This document shows positions 7,435-16,240 of a stretch of DNA of 64,000 nucleotides, piece by piece. Positions within the stretch are counted from its first letter, which is position 1; each line of letters opens with the position of its first letter. Location: the NCBI RefSeq assembly GCF_000711975.1, contig NZ_JONT01000013.1:1-64000 (forward strand), written 5' to 3'. The stretch is from Desulfofalx alkaliphila DSM 12257. Lineage in GTDB: Bacteria > Bacillota > Desulfotomaculia > Desulfotomaculales > Desulfohalotomaculaceae. A program made the position numbers and the translations under genes. The notes under the pieces were generated by a model, which saw nothing but the letters and a program-made list of their open reading frames with translations, was not told the origin of the DNA and searched no databases.

Positions 7435-9858
7435 ATGCAGGTTTCATATAAATGGTTGCAAGAATATGTAGACCTTAACATTTCCCCCCGAGAACTGGCT
7501 GACCGCTTAACAATGGCAGGGGTTGCGGTGGAAAATGTTAATTACCTTGGCGAGGGCATTAGCAATGTTGTCACCGGCCAAATTGTAAAAATTGATCCTC
7601 ACCCCAACGCGGACAAGCTAATTATTTGCCAGGTTACCACCGACGGTGAAAACCGCATTCAAATTGTCACCGGGGCCACAAATGTCAGTGAAGGTGATAA
7701 AGTACCGGTGGCCAAAGAAGGGGCCAAACTACCGGGTGGTATAGTGATTAAAAAGTCTAAATTGCGGGGTGAAGAGTCCAGGGGAATGCTTTGTTCCGGA
7801 CAGGAATTAGCCATTGACAGCAAGCTGATGCCCCCTGAGCAGCAAAGCGGTATTATGCTGTTGCCGGAGGACGCTCCGTTAAATGTGGATATAGTTGAAT
7901 ACTTAGGTTTGGATGACCACATCCTTGAACTGGATCTTACACCTAACCGGGGCGATTGCCTATCAATGATAGGTGTGGCCAGGGAAGTGGCAGCCCTATT
8001 GGGTGTAGAAGTGCGTATGCCCCAGTGCAATCCCACAGAGGGTGAGGCAGATGTATCTGGCTTAGCGAAAATAGATATTGAGGATGCGGACCTGTGCCGC
8101 CGTTATGTTGCCAGGGTGGTGCAGAATGTTAAAATCGGCCCCTCTCCCCAGTGGATGCAGCAGCGCCTGCGCGCCGCCGGAGTCAGGCCCATAAATAACA
8201 TCGTTGACGTTACAAACTATGTAATGATGGAATTGGGCCAACCCCTACACGCCTTTGATTACGATAAACTGGCTGACCGTCATATCATAGTGCGCCGGGC
8301 CAAGGCAGATGAAAAGATTGTTTCCCTGGACGGATTTGAGCGCAAACTAAATGAAAACATGTTAGCCATCTGCGACCCCAAGGGGCCTGTGGCCGTAGCC
8401 GGTGTAATGGGCGGTTTGGACAGTGAAGTGACTGATAACACAACCAATGTTTTAATTGAGTCTGCATACTTTAACCCGGTCAGTGTGCGCCGGACCTCTA
8501 AGGCCTTGGCACTGCGCTCTGAGTCGTCTGCCAGGTTTGAAAAGGGAATAGATATTGGCGGCTGTGTTAGGGCTGCCCATCGGGCTGCCTATTTGATGCA
8601 GCAGTTGGCCGGCGGCAGTGTGGCCCGGGGAGTAATTGATAATTACCCTAACCCGCTGGTGGAAAAAACGGTGGTGCTGCGGCCGGCCCGGGTGGAGTAT
8701 TTGCTTGGCGTAGCCGTGCCCAAGGAAGATATAATTTCTATTTTAAACAGCCTGCAGTTTAAGGTTCAGGATCAGGGTGAAGAACTGTTGGTGACAGTGC
8801 CTTCCTTCCGCCCGGATGTTAGTATAGAGGTGGATTTAATAGAAGAGGTGGCCCGGATGTATGGCTACAACCAGGTGCCCGACACCTCCATTTATGGCAT
8901 TACCACCCAAGGTAAGCGCACCGAGAGTCAGCGTCTGGTAAATAAAATAAAAAATGTGCTGGTGGGATGCGGCTTAACCGAAGTGGTGACATACGGTTTT
9001 GTTAGCCCTAAGGTATATGACATGATGAACTTGCCGGAAGACAGTGTGTTTAGAAATGCCTTGGTATTGCAAAATCCCCTCAGTGAAGAGCAGTCGATCA
9101 TGCGCACCGTTCCGGTGCCAAGTTTGCTGGAAGTATTACAGAGAAACCACAACCGGCAAATACATAGCGGGGCAATATTTGAAATCGGTAAGGTGTACTA
9201 TCCCGTGGAAGGTCAAGACTTACCCGATGAAAGGGCTACTTTGGCCATGGCCTTTTCAGGCAGCACCGTGGAATCATGGAACAAGCCGGCGGTAGCCATG
9301 GACTTTTACTATGCCAAAGGTGTGCTGGAAGTGTTGTTTAACAAAATAGGTATAAAAGATGTGAGATATGTGCCCTTTGGCGGTGCACCCAGCTTCCATC
9401 CCGGACGGGTGGCGGCCGTAGAGGTGAATGGCAAAATGATTGGTGTGCTGGGTGAACTACATCCCAATGTACTGGAAAGCTACCAATTGCCCCACCGGGC
9501 GGTGGCTTGTAAATTTGACATACAGGATCTGATGGACGCAGAAAGACAGCAGCCAAAATTCCAGTCACTGCCTAAATTCCCAGCGGTGGAACGTGATTTG
9601 GCATTAATAGTAAAACAATCTGTGCCCGTTCAGCAGATGATTGATGTCATAAATAAAGCCGCCGGTAAGATTATGAAGAGTGTAAAGGTATTTGACGTCT
9701 ATGTTGGCTCACAGGTGGCGGAAGGTTACAAAAGTGTAGCTTTTTCATTGTTATTCCAGGCATCCGACCGCACCCTGACCGATCAAGAGGTTTCATCGCA
9801 AATTAAAAAGATATCTAAAGCCCTTAATGCAGAGTTTGATGCCCAATTGCGTTCTTAA
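7435..9858 (+). CDS. pheT: Phenylalanyl-tRNA synthetase beta subunit
   Basis: An 807-residue beta subunit of full bacterial length. Domains in order: an EMAP-like OB fold (about 40-150, with DPHPNADKLIICQVT), the B3/B4 editing domain that hydrolyses Tyr-tRNA-Phe (about 210-390), B5 (about 405-475), a catalytic-like core, and the C-terminal ferredoxin-fold anticodon-binding domain (about 715-807, starting near FPAVERDLALIV). AGGAGGT lies before ATG 7435. It is co-transcribed with pheS. No frameshift or missing domain is visible. Confidence 0.97.
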   Translation: MQVSYKWLQEYVDLNISPRELADRLTMAGVAVENVNYLGEGISNVVTGQIVKIDPHPNADKLIICQVTTDGENRIQIVTGATNVSEGDKVPVAKEGAKLPGGIVIKKSKLRGEESRGMLCSGQELAIDSKLMPPEQQSGIMLLPEDAPLNVDIVEYLGLDDHILELDLTPNRGDCLSMIGVAREVAALLGVEVRMPQCNPTEGEADVSGLAKIDIEDADLCRRYVARVVQNVKIGPSPQWMQQRLRAAGVRPINNIVDVTNYVMMELGQPLHAFDYDKLADRHIIVRRAKADEKIVSLDGFERKLNENMLAICDPKGPVAVAGVMGGLDSEVTDNTTNVLIESAYFNPVSVRRTSKALALRSESSARFEKGIDIGGCVRAAHRAAYLMQQLAGGSVARGVIDNYPNPLVEKTVVLRPARVEYLLGVAVPKEDIISILNSLQFKVQDQGEELLVTVPSFRPDVSIEVDLIEEVARMYGYNQVPDTSIYGITTQGKRTESQRLVNKIKNVLVGCGLTEVVTYGFVSPKVYDMMNLPEDSVFRNALVLQNPLSEEQSIMRTVPVPSLLEVLQRNHNRQIHSGAIFEIGKVYYPVEGQDLPDERATLAMAFSGSTVESWNKPAVAMDFYYAKGVLEVLFNKIGIKDVRYVPFGGAPSFHPGRVAAVEVNGKMIGVLGELHPNVLESYQLPHRAVACKFDIQDLMDAERQQPKFQSLPKFPAVERDLALIVKQSVPVQQMIDVINKAAGKIMKSVKVFDVYVGSQVAEGYKSVAFSLLFQASDRTLTDQEVSSQIKKISKALNAEFDAQLRS

Positions 9859-9890
9859 CTCAGCCATTTACCCGGTGAACAAAGCAGGAA

Positions 9891-9901
9891 TTTGCTATAA
9901 T
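9891..9901 (+). promoter_or_regulatory. Extended -10 promoter upstream of zapA
   Basis: TTTGCTATAAT (9891-9901) contains a TGN-extended TATAAT. No good -35 is seen at 9873-9878 (CGGTGA), but extended -10 promoters tolerate this. Confidence 0.5.
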
Positions 9902-9941
9902 TTGCCGAAGATAAGAATTAAAACCACTAGGAGGGGCTATG

Positions 9942-10202
9942 ATGGCTGTTAAGGAAACCCGGGTAGAGGTGGAAATAAACGGGGAGTACTACAAGCTGAA
10001 GGGCGAGGAATCCCCAGAGCACATGATAATGGTGTCTCAACATGTAGATAGAGTGATTAAGCAGGTTATCGCACGTAATCCAAAGCTTCCTTATACAAGT
10101 GCAGCGGTGTTGGCAGCGGTAAACATAGCCAGCGAACTCACTAAGCTGCAGCAGGATTACGATAATCTGGTGAGGATGATGGATACCGACAGTAAAGATT
10201 AG
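9942..10202 (+). CDS. zapA: Cell division protein ZapA
   Basis: An 86-residue ZapA-family protein that bundles FtsZ filaments at the Z-ring. The N-terminal beta-rich region (RVEVEINGEYYKLKG) is followed by ESPEHMIMVSQHVDRVI and a C-terminal helix likely to form the dimer coiled coil. Two adjacent ATGs are possible (9939, 9942); GGAGG at 9930-9934 gives 4 nt spacing to the first and 7 nt to the second, so I prefer 9942. In Firmicutes zapA commonly lies downstream of pheT, near polX and mutS2, as here. Confidence 0.9.
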   Translation: MAVKETRVEVEINGEYYKLKGEESPEHMIMVSQHVDRVIKQVIARNPKLPYTSAAVLAAVNIASELTKLQQDYDNLVRMMDTDSKD

Positions 10203-10219
10203 TTTTATTTACGGTATAG

Positions 10220-10264
10220 ACACTCATGAAGGAATTATACAGCTTCTTCATGAGTGTTTCTTTT
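10220..10264 (+). terminator. Terminator between zapA and polX
   Basis: ACACTCATGAAG (10220-10231) pairs perfectly with CTTCATGAGTGT (10246-10257), followed by TTCTTTT. An apparent in-frame ATG for polX at 10226 lies inside this stem and is not a credible start. Confidence 0.85.
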
Positions 10265-10351
10265 GACTGGGTAAGTTGTCTATTTATAGGAAAAACTATC
10301 ACTGTGCCCCACCGGTATGGTCGGTTACTAAGATTTTTAGGAGCGTTGACA

Positions 10352-12058
10352 ATGCAAAATGTAGAAGTGTCATGGATATTTCATGAAATAGCAGATTTGC
10401 TGGAGATAAAGGGCGGAGACTTTTTCAAAATAAGGGCATATCGCAATGCCGCCAAAACCATTTATAGGCTGGAACAGCCACTGGACCAACTGGTCCGGTC
10501 GGGAGAGATAAATAAACTGCCCGGTATCGGTAAGGCTATTGCTGCCAAAATAGAAGAAATAATAAAAACAGGGACTTGTAAAACCCACCAAGAGCTACTG
10601 GAAGAAATTCCCCGGGGTGTGTTGGAAATTACTTCCCTGCCCGGCATTGGCCCCAAAAAGGCGCGGTTATTATTCAAGAAACTGGGTGTCCTTTCATTGG
10701 ACCAGCTGGAGCAAGCAGCCAAAGACCGGCAGGTGCGTAAGGTGCCCGGAATGAGCTCGAAAACTGAATTGGAAATACTGCGGAATATTAAAGCCATTAG
10801 GTCATCCGGAGAAAAAACGGTACTGGGGCTGGCCCGGGAAATAGGTGCAGAGCTTAGAAAATATTTATTATCTCTGCCGGGAGTTAAAAGAGTTGAGATT
10901 GGCGGCAGTACCCGCCGGTGGAGAGAGGCGGTGTCTGATTTAGACCTGGTGGTGGCAGCAGAGCAGGCTTCATTGGTAATTGCTGCCATGCTAAAGCATC
11001 CTCGGGTTACAGAGGTTCTGGATCAAAGCGAACGTAGTATAAAGGTGTTAACTTGGTGGGGTGTGCCCGTTGAGCTGTCAGTTGTTCCGCCCCACCGGTT
11101 TGTACTTGCCTGGCACCGGAATAGCGGCAGTAAAAACCACTATAGGCAGCTGCAAAAACTAGCCAAAGAAAAGGGAATAGAATTGAGTCATGGCGGGTTA
11201 TCGGTTGACGGTAAACCCGTGGAGGTCAAGGATGAGGCGGATATATACAGGGCGCTGGGTATGCAATATATCCCTCCGGAAATAAGGGAGGACAGGGGAG
11301 AAATAGAGGCGGCCAAAACAGGAACTTTACCTAAATTGGTGGAAATAGATGACATTAAAGGTGATTTACATAGTCACACCACCTGGAGTGACGCTTCGGC
11401 ATCACTGGAAGAAATGGTGGCCGCCGCCAAGAACAGGGGTTATGAATACTTAGCTGTTACTGATCACTCCGGCTCCCTTAAAATTGCCAACGGGCTGGAT
11501 GAAAAGCGGCTGGCAGAACAGTGTAAAGTTATAGAACGGCTTAACCGGCAGGAAGAGGATTTTACCATCCTCACCGGGGTGGAATGTGATATTTTATCTG
11601 ACGGCAGACTTGACCACCCCGACCGTGTGCTGGAAGAATTGGATGTTGTGGTGGCTTCGGTGCACAGAAACTTTAAAATGGATAAAAAGGCAATGACCGA
11701 TAGAATCATTGCGGCCATAGAGCACGAACACGTGGATATCATCGGTCATGTTACCGGCAGGCTGCTGGGGCGGCGCAGTGGCTATGAGGTAGATATGGAG
11801 AAGGTATTGGAGGCCGCCGCTAAGTACAATACCGTGTTAGAAATTAATTCCTCCCCGGAACGCCTGGATTTAAATGAAGATAACGCGGCCCTTGCCAGGG
11901 ATTTAGGTGTAAAGATAGCAATAAATACCGATGCCCACGATACGGGCAGGTTAGAGGACATTATATATGGTGTGGCGGTGGCCAGAAGGGCATGGCTGGG
12001 ACCGGAGGATGTTGTAAATACTTTAGAGGTGGATGAACTTTTAAAAACCTTAAGATAA
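10352..12058 (+). CDS. polX: DNA polymerase/3'-5' exonuclease PolX
   Basis: A family X DNA polymerase for gap-filling repair, with a PHP exonuclease domain. The 568-residue protein carries helix-hairpin-helix motifs ([12 protein letters not shown] near 55 and [13 protein letters not shown] near 95), the nucleotidyltransferase signature [18 protein letters not shown] near 190, and a C-terminal PHP domain starting at [11 protein letters not shown] near 340, with further metal ligands in VTDHSG, ASVHRNF and [11 protein letters not shown] 10352 is chosen because TAGGAG lies 8 nt upstream and the family begins at this point; an in-frame extension to 10226 runs through a terminator. It is probably transcribed separately from zapA. 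Confidence 0.93.
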   Translation: MQNVEVSWIFHEIADLLEIKGGDFFKIRAYRNAAKTIYRLEQPLDQLVRSGEINKLPGIGKAIAAKIEEIIKTGTCKTHQELLEEIPRGVLEITSLPGIGPKKARLLFKKLGVLSLDQLEQAAKDRQVRKVPGMSSKTELEILRNIKAIRSSGEKTVLGLAREIGAELRKYLLSLPGVKRVEIGGSTRRWREAVSDLDLVVAAEQASLVIAAMLKHPRVTEVLDQSERSIKVLTWWGVPVELSVVPPHRFVLAWHRNSGSKNHYRQLQKLAKEKGIELSHGGLSVDGKPVEVKDEADIYRALGMQYIPPEIREDRGEIEAAKTGTLPKLVEIDDIKGDLHSHTTWSDASASLEEMVAAAKNRGYEYLAVTDHSGSLKIANGLDEKRLAEQCKVIERLNRQEEDFTILTGVECDILSDGRLDHPDRVLEELDVVVASVHRNFKMDKKAMTDRIIAAIEHEHVDIIGHVTGRLLGRRSGYEVDMEKVLEAAAKYNTVLEINSSPERLDLNEDNAALARDLGVKIAINTDAHDTGRLEDIIYGVAVARRAWLGPEDVVNTLEVDELLKTLR

Positions 12059-12086
12059 CTTATTGAAACGGTTATGGGTGGTTACC

Positions 12087-12692
12087 ATGGTTTTAACAAA
12101 CATTGGCGATTTAAAACTGTTGGATAAAGCTTTTTACAACCGGGATACTAAAGTGGTGGCTCAACAATTGCTGGGCTGCCTGCTTGTGCATCACAATAAT
12201 GAAGCAAGCACCGGGGGCATCATTGTTGAAACAGAGGCGTATTTACAGCACAACGATCCTGCCTGCCATACCAGCAGGGGTATGACTCCCAGAAACAAGG
12301 TGATGTTTGGCCCCCCGGGCAGGGCCTATGTTTATTTTACCTACGGTATGCATTATTGTTTTAATGTGGTGACCATGCCTGAAGGGGTGGGCGACGCAGT
12401 GCTGATTAGGGCGCTGCAGCCGGAATTCGGCATTGAATTAATGCAAGAGCGGCGGGCTAGGGAGCGGCTGCGAGACTTATGCTCCGGTCCGGCAAAACTG
12501 GTGCAGGCAATGGGCATAAGTAAAGAACACAATGGTGCCGACCTAGTTACCGGTCCGGTAAAAATTTATGCCGGTTATCTTGGTTTAAAGGCAGATGAAA
12601 TAGTTACCACAACTCGCATAGGCATTAAGGCAGGGGCAGAATTGCCTTTGCGCTATTACATAAAGGATAACCCCTATATCTCTAGGAAGTGA
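12087..12692 (+). CDS. 3-methyladenine DNA glycosylase (AAG/MPG family)
   Basis: A monofunctional base-excision glycosylase that removes alkylated purines. The 201-residue protein shows the family core: the catalytic glutamate in [25 protein letters not shown], and the [22 protein letters not shown] strand-helix that carries the nucleotide-flipping tyrosines. ATG 12087 is preferred over an upstream in-frame TTG (12063), because GGGTGG lies near it and the longer N-terminus is not conserved. It follows polX by 28 bp and makes a small repair cluster with it. Confidence 0.93.
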   Translation: MVLTNIGDLKLLDKAFYNRDTKVVAQQLLGCLLVHHNNEASTGGIIVETEAYLQHNDPACHTSRGMTPRNKVMFGPPGRAYVYFTYGMHYCFNVVTMPEGVGDAVLIRALQPEFGIELMQERRARERLRDLCSGPAKLVQAMGISKEHNGADLVTGPVKIYAGYLGLKADEIVTTTRIGIKAGAELPLRYYIKDNPYISRK

Positions 12693-12724
12693 GCTAAAAC
12701 CAATACAAAGGAGGACTTTACCAT

Positions 12725-13675
12725 ATGAAGTTACGGGAAATATATGAACTGGCAATTGAATTGGGCAAGGCCAATGACCCCCGGGGTTTAGAAGAAGTGC
12801 AAAAGATTCTCAACAATAATATGGAAAAATACAACAAATTAGAGGATGAAGATAAAAAGGATTACGACCAGGATAAATTGTTTAATCCATACAGTGACAC
12901 CCGGGTATTGAATGGTGACTTGGACAAGGAAATTAAACGAGTCTTGGTGGGTGTAGACATGGAGGTAGCCGAGGTGCTGCTGGCCGACCGCCTCACTGAG
13001 AAGGGAAAAGTAATTGACTTGATCATAGCCCACCACCCTGAGGGTAAAGCCATGGCCGCCCTGCATGAGGTAATGCATATGCAAGAAGATATCTTAGCTA
13101 AACATGGCGTTCCTATTAATGTTGCCGAGGGGATAATGGCAGCGCGCATCGGTGAAGTGCGCCGGGCTTTAATGCCCATTAACCATAACAGGGCGGTGGA
13201 TGCAGCAAGGCTGCTGGGTTACCCATTAATGTGTATCCACACTCCGGCAGACAACATGGTAAACACCTATTTACAGAAAAAAATGGATGAGAAAAAACCT
13301 GAAAGATTAGGTGACGTGGTTAAGTTATTGAAGGAAGAGCCGGAATATGCAGAGGCAGTTAAGTATAATGCCGGGCCCACCATAGTGGTGGGTAATAAAG
13401 AACGCCGGGCCGGTAAAGTGATGGTGGATATGACCGGAGGAACCGGCGGCTCTGAACATGCCTACAAGAATCTAATGCAAGCCGGGGTTGGCACCATGGT
13501 GGTAATGCATATTAGTGAAAAGCACCGTAAAGAAGCAGAAAAGAACCATGTAAATGTTATCATAGCGGGTCACATGGCCAGCGACTCATTGGGCTTGAAC
13601 TTAATTTTAGACAAACTGGAAGAGGGCGGTATAGAAATTGTACCTACCGCCGGCCTCTTGCGCCACAAAAGGTAA
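12725..13675 (+). CDS. NIF3-like (DUF34) metal-binding protein
   Basis: A 316-residue member of the NIF3/DUF34 family, proteins with a dinuclear metal site and no firmly settled role (GTP cyclohydrolase I-like fold). Seen in sequence: AHHPEGKAM near 101 (the HH metal pair), GVPINVAEG, a further ligand-like MHISEKHRKEAEKNH block near 260, and AGHMASDSLG near 283. The N-terminal 60 residues are strongly charged and differ from the E. coli-type protein, resembling the longer Firmicute/archaeal form. AAGGAGG precedes ATG 12725. It lies directly before the U32 gene, but no functional link follows from that. Confidence 0.85.
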   Translation: MKLREIYELAIELGKANDPRGLEEVQKILNNNMEKYNKLEDEDKKDYDQDKLFNPYSDTRVLNGDLDKEIKRVLVGVDMEVAEVLLADRLTEKGKVIDLIIAHHPEGKAMAALHEVMHMQEDILAKHGVPINVAEGIMAARIGEVRRALMPINHNRAVDAARLLGYPLMCIHTPADNMVNTYLQKKMDEKKPERLGDVVKLLKEEPEYAEAVKYNAGPTIVVGNKERRAGKVMVDMTGGTGGSEHAYKNLMQAGVGTMVVMHISEKHRKEAEKNHVNVIIAGHMASDSLGLNLILDKLEEGGIEIVPTAGLLRHKR

Positions 13676-13695
13676 AGTAGCGGGGGATAAAACTT

Positions 13696-16224
13696 ATGTA
13701 TAAACCGGAACTCCTTGCACCTGCAGGTTCGTGGGAGGCCTTGGTGGCTGCCGTACAAAACGGTGCCGACGCTGTCTATCTGGGCGGTAAGGCATTTAAT
13801 GCCCGTCAATCGGCGGCAAATTTCGATGATGAGTTATTGGCTAAGGCGGTGGATTATTGCCATGTGCGGGGTGTCAAGGTATTTGTTACCGTAAACATTA
13901 TAATTGCAGAAAATGAATTATCTGAGGCCCTGGACTTTCTTTATCACCTGCACAACATAGGGGTGGATGCGGTAATAGTGCAGGACCTTGGCTTGGCAAG
14001 GCTGGCCCGCCAAGTGCTTCCGGAACTGCCCTTGCATGCCAGCACACAAATGACAGTGCATAACACTGCCGGTGTTGAGTTGCTGCAGCAGTCCGGTTTT
14101 GAGCGGATAGTGCTTTCAAGGGAAATGGATTTAGAGGGCATTAGGAAGGTAAAGGAGCATACGGGGGCAGAACTGGAAGTATTTATCCATGGGGCCCTGT
14201 GTATTTGTTACTCCGGCCAGTGCCTGATGTCCAGTTTAATAGGTGGGCGCAGCGGTAATCGGGGACGCTGTGCCCAGCCCTGTAGGCTGCAGTATCAGCT
14301 GGTGGGCAAGGACGGCAAGCCCCTGGTAAATCCTGCAAAGGCGGGGGAGTACCTGCTGAGCCCCAGGGACTTAAATTTAAGCAACCATATACCTGACTTA
14401 ATAAAGGCAGGCATTAATTCCTTTAAAATAGAGGGGCGCATGAAACGGCCGGAGTATGTGGCAACGGTAATCCGCATCTATCGCCATCTGATAGATCAAG
14501 CCCTATCCGGTGAGGAATACGGTGTTGATGCCACCCTTGCCAGGGAATTAACTCAAATATTTAACAGGGACTTTTCCACCGGCTATTTTTACGGCAATCC
14601 GGGCATAGATCTGATGAGCTATAAACGCCCCAACAATCGCGGTGTACTGCTGGGAAGGGTTAAACGGTTCAGCAAAGACAGTGACTTGGTGGAGTTAGCA
14701 CTGCAGGAACCACTGCGCGTAGGTGACGGTATAGAAGTTTGGGTTACCCAAGGCGGCCGGGTAGGTGTAGAGGTTCCCTTTATAATTGTGAAAGGCCGGC
14801 GGGTTGAAAGTGCCGCTGCGGGCAGTGATGTATGGATTCCCGTTCGCGGCAAGGTTAGACCGGGAGACCGGGTATTTAAAACCCATGATGCAGAATTAAT
14901 GGAGCGTGCCCGGGCCAGCTACAGTTCCAGCAAGGAAATTTGCAGCATACCGCTAAAATTCACTGTCCAGGCCCAAGAGGGTCAACCCCTATATCTTAGG
15001 GTGGAAGATCCTGAGGGTTTTACAGCCGAGGGTTATTCCCAGACAGTGGGGCAGCGGGCGGAAAAAAGGCCGCTCACAGAGGAGTTCTTAGCAAAACAAC
15101 TGAACAGGTTGGGCAATACCCCCTTTGCCCTGGACCGGCTGCAATGTAAGATAAGCGGTGATGTGATGTACCCGGTGCGGGTGATTAATGAGCTGCGGCG
15201 TAGTGTCTTGGAAGACCTGGAAAGGCATAGAAGTGCGGCATTTTCCCGGGAGAAGCTTTCGCCCCAGGTGTTTTCCGGCAGAGTAAAGGAATCAATGGCA
15301 GAGTTAGATAAAGCACAGCCGCTTCCACAGGGCAAACCAAAGCTGGCGGTGAATGTCACACAGCTTGCTGCTGTCAAAGCAGTGGTAGATGCCGGTGCCC
15401 AGGTGGTATATTTTGGCGGCGAAAGTTACCGTTCTGCCAAGCCTGTTACACCACAGCAGGTACAGCAGGCAGCAGACTATTGTCACCAACGGGGTGTGGA
15501 GCTGGTCTTGTCCACTCCCCGCATATTGCAGGATGACGAACTGCAGAGCTTCAATCGCTTTTTAGAGCAAGTATTATCCCAGGTGCAAGGTGTGCTGGTT
15601 GGTAACTTAGGGCTATTAAAGCAGTTAAGCCAAGGCCGGCAGCAAATAATAGCGGACTTTCCGTTAAATGCTTTTAACAGCTCAACTCTTGCCTTGCTGG
15701 CAGAAAGCAATGCTGTACGGGCCACCCTCTCGCCGGAGCTTACCATGAATCAGATTAAAGAATTGGTACCCCGGGCAACTTTACCACTGGAAGCAGTGGT
15801 TCATGGGGCTCTGCCGGTGATGGTCACCGAGCATTGCACCATGGCCGGCTTGCTTGGGGGTATGGATATAAAAAATAGGTGTTCCAAGCCCTGCCGGAAC
15901 ACCGGCTGTGGTTTAAAGGACCGCAAAGGGGTTGTTTTTCCGGTGGAGGTAGATCAGTTTTGCCATCAACACATTTTTAACTCCAAAGAGTTGTGCTTGC
16001 TGGACGATCTAGGTATATTGGCGGAGGCAGGGGTATCTGCAGTGCGCATTGATGCCAGAATAATGGACGCCCAGAGGGCCTCCCAGGTGACAGCGGCCTA
16101 TGTACAGATATTGGATCTGTGGCCTAATAAACAATGGCAGCAAGCAGCTGCTGCGGCAAAGGAAAAACTGGAGCGTAATTCTGAAGAATTCACAAAGGGA
16201 CATTATTATCGTGGAGTAGTATAA
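13696..16224 (+). CDS. Double-domain U32-family peptidase/hydroxylase-like protein (DUF3656)
   Basis: An 842-residue protein with two U32 modules. The first (about 1-330) starts PELLAPAGSWEALVAAVQNG and carries the family cysteine signature (FIHGALCICYSGQC, then RCAQPCR). A DUF3656-like region follows (about 380-500). The second U32-like half starts near KLAVNVTQLAAVKAVVDAG and has VVHGALPVM...CSKPCRNTGC. U32 members include collagenase-like proteins and the RlhA/TrhP enzymes that hydroxylate rRNA or tRNA; in this family RNA modification is now more likely than proteolysis. The substrate is not readable here. A weak purine-rich SD (AGCGGGG) precedes ATG 13696. Confidence 0.88.
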   Translation: MYKPELLAPAGSWEALVAAVQNGADAVYLGGKAFNARQSAANFDDELLAKAVDYCHVRGVKVFVTVNIIIAENELSEALDFLYHLHNIGVDAVIVQDLGLARLARQVLPELPLHASTQMTVHNTAGVELLQQSGFERIVLSREMDLEGIRKVKEHTGAELEVFIHGALCICYSGQCLMSSLIGGRSGNRGRCAQPCRLQYQLVGKDGKPLVNPAKAGEYLLSPRDLNLSNHIPDLIKAGINSFKIEGRMKRPEYVATVIRIYRHLIDQALSGEEYGVDATLARELTQIFNRDFSTGYFYGNPGIDLMSYKRPNNRGVLLGRVKRFSKDSDLVELALQEPLRVGDGIEVWVTQGGRVGVEVPFIIVKGRRVESAAAGSDVWIPVRGKVRPGDRVFKTHDAELMERARASYSSSKEICSIPLKFTVQAQEGQPLYLRVEDPEGFTAEGYSQTVGQRAEKRPLTEEFLAKQLNRLGNTPFALDRLQCKISGDVMYPVRVINELRRSVLEDLERHRSAAFSREKLSPQVFSGRVKESMAELDKAQPLPQGKPKLAVNVTQLAAVKAVVDAGAQVVYFGGESYRSAKPVTPQQVQQAADYCHQRGVELVLSTPRILQDDELQSFNRFLEQVLSQVQGVLVGNLGLLKQLSQGRQQIIADFPLNAFNSSTLALLAESNAVRATLSPELTMNQIKELVPRATLPLEAVVHGALPVMVTEHCTMAGLLGGMDIKNRCSKPCRNTGCGLKDRKGVVFPVEVDQFCHQHIFNSKELCLLDDLGILAEAGVSAVRIDARIMDAQRASQVTAAYVQILDLWPNKQWQQAAAAAKEKLERNSEEFTKGHYYRGVV

Positions 16225-16240
16225 GGGGATATTTGCATAT

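Noticed and set aside
10226-10351. N-terminal extension of polX
   Set aside because: It starts inside a perfect terminator hairpin and no SD precedes it; ATG 10352 has an ideal SD.
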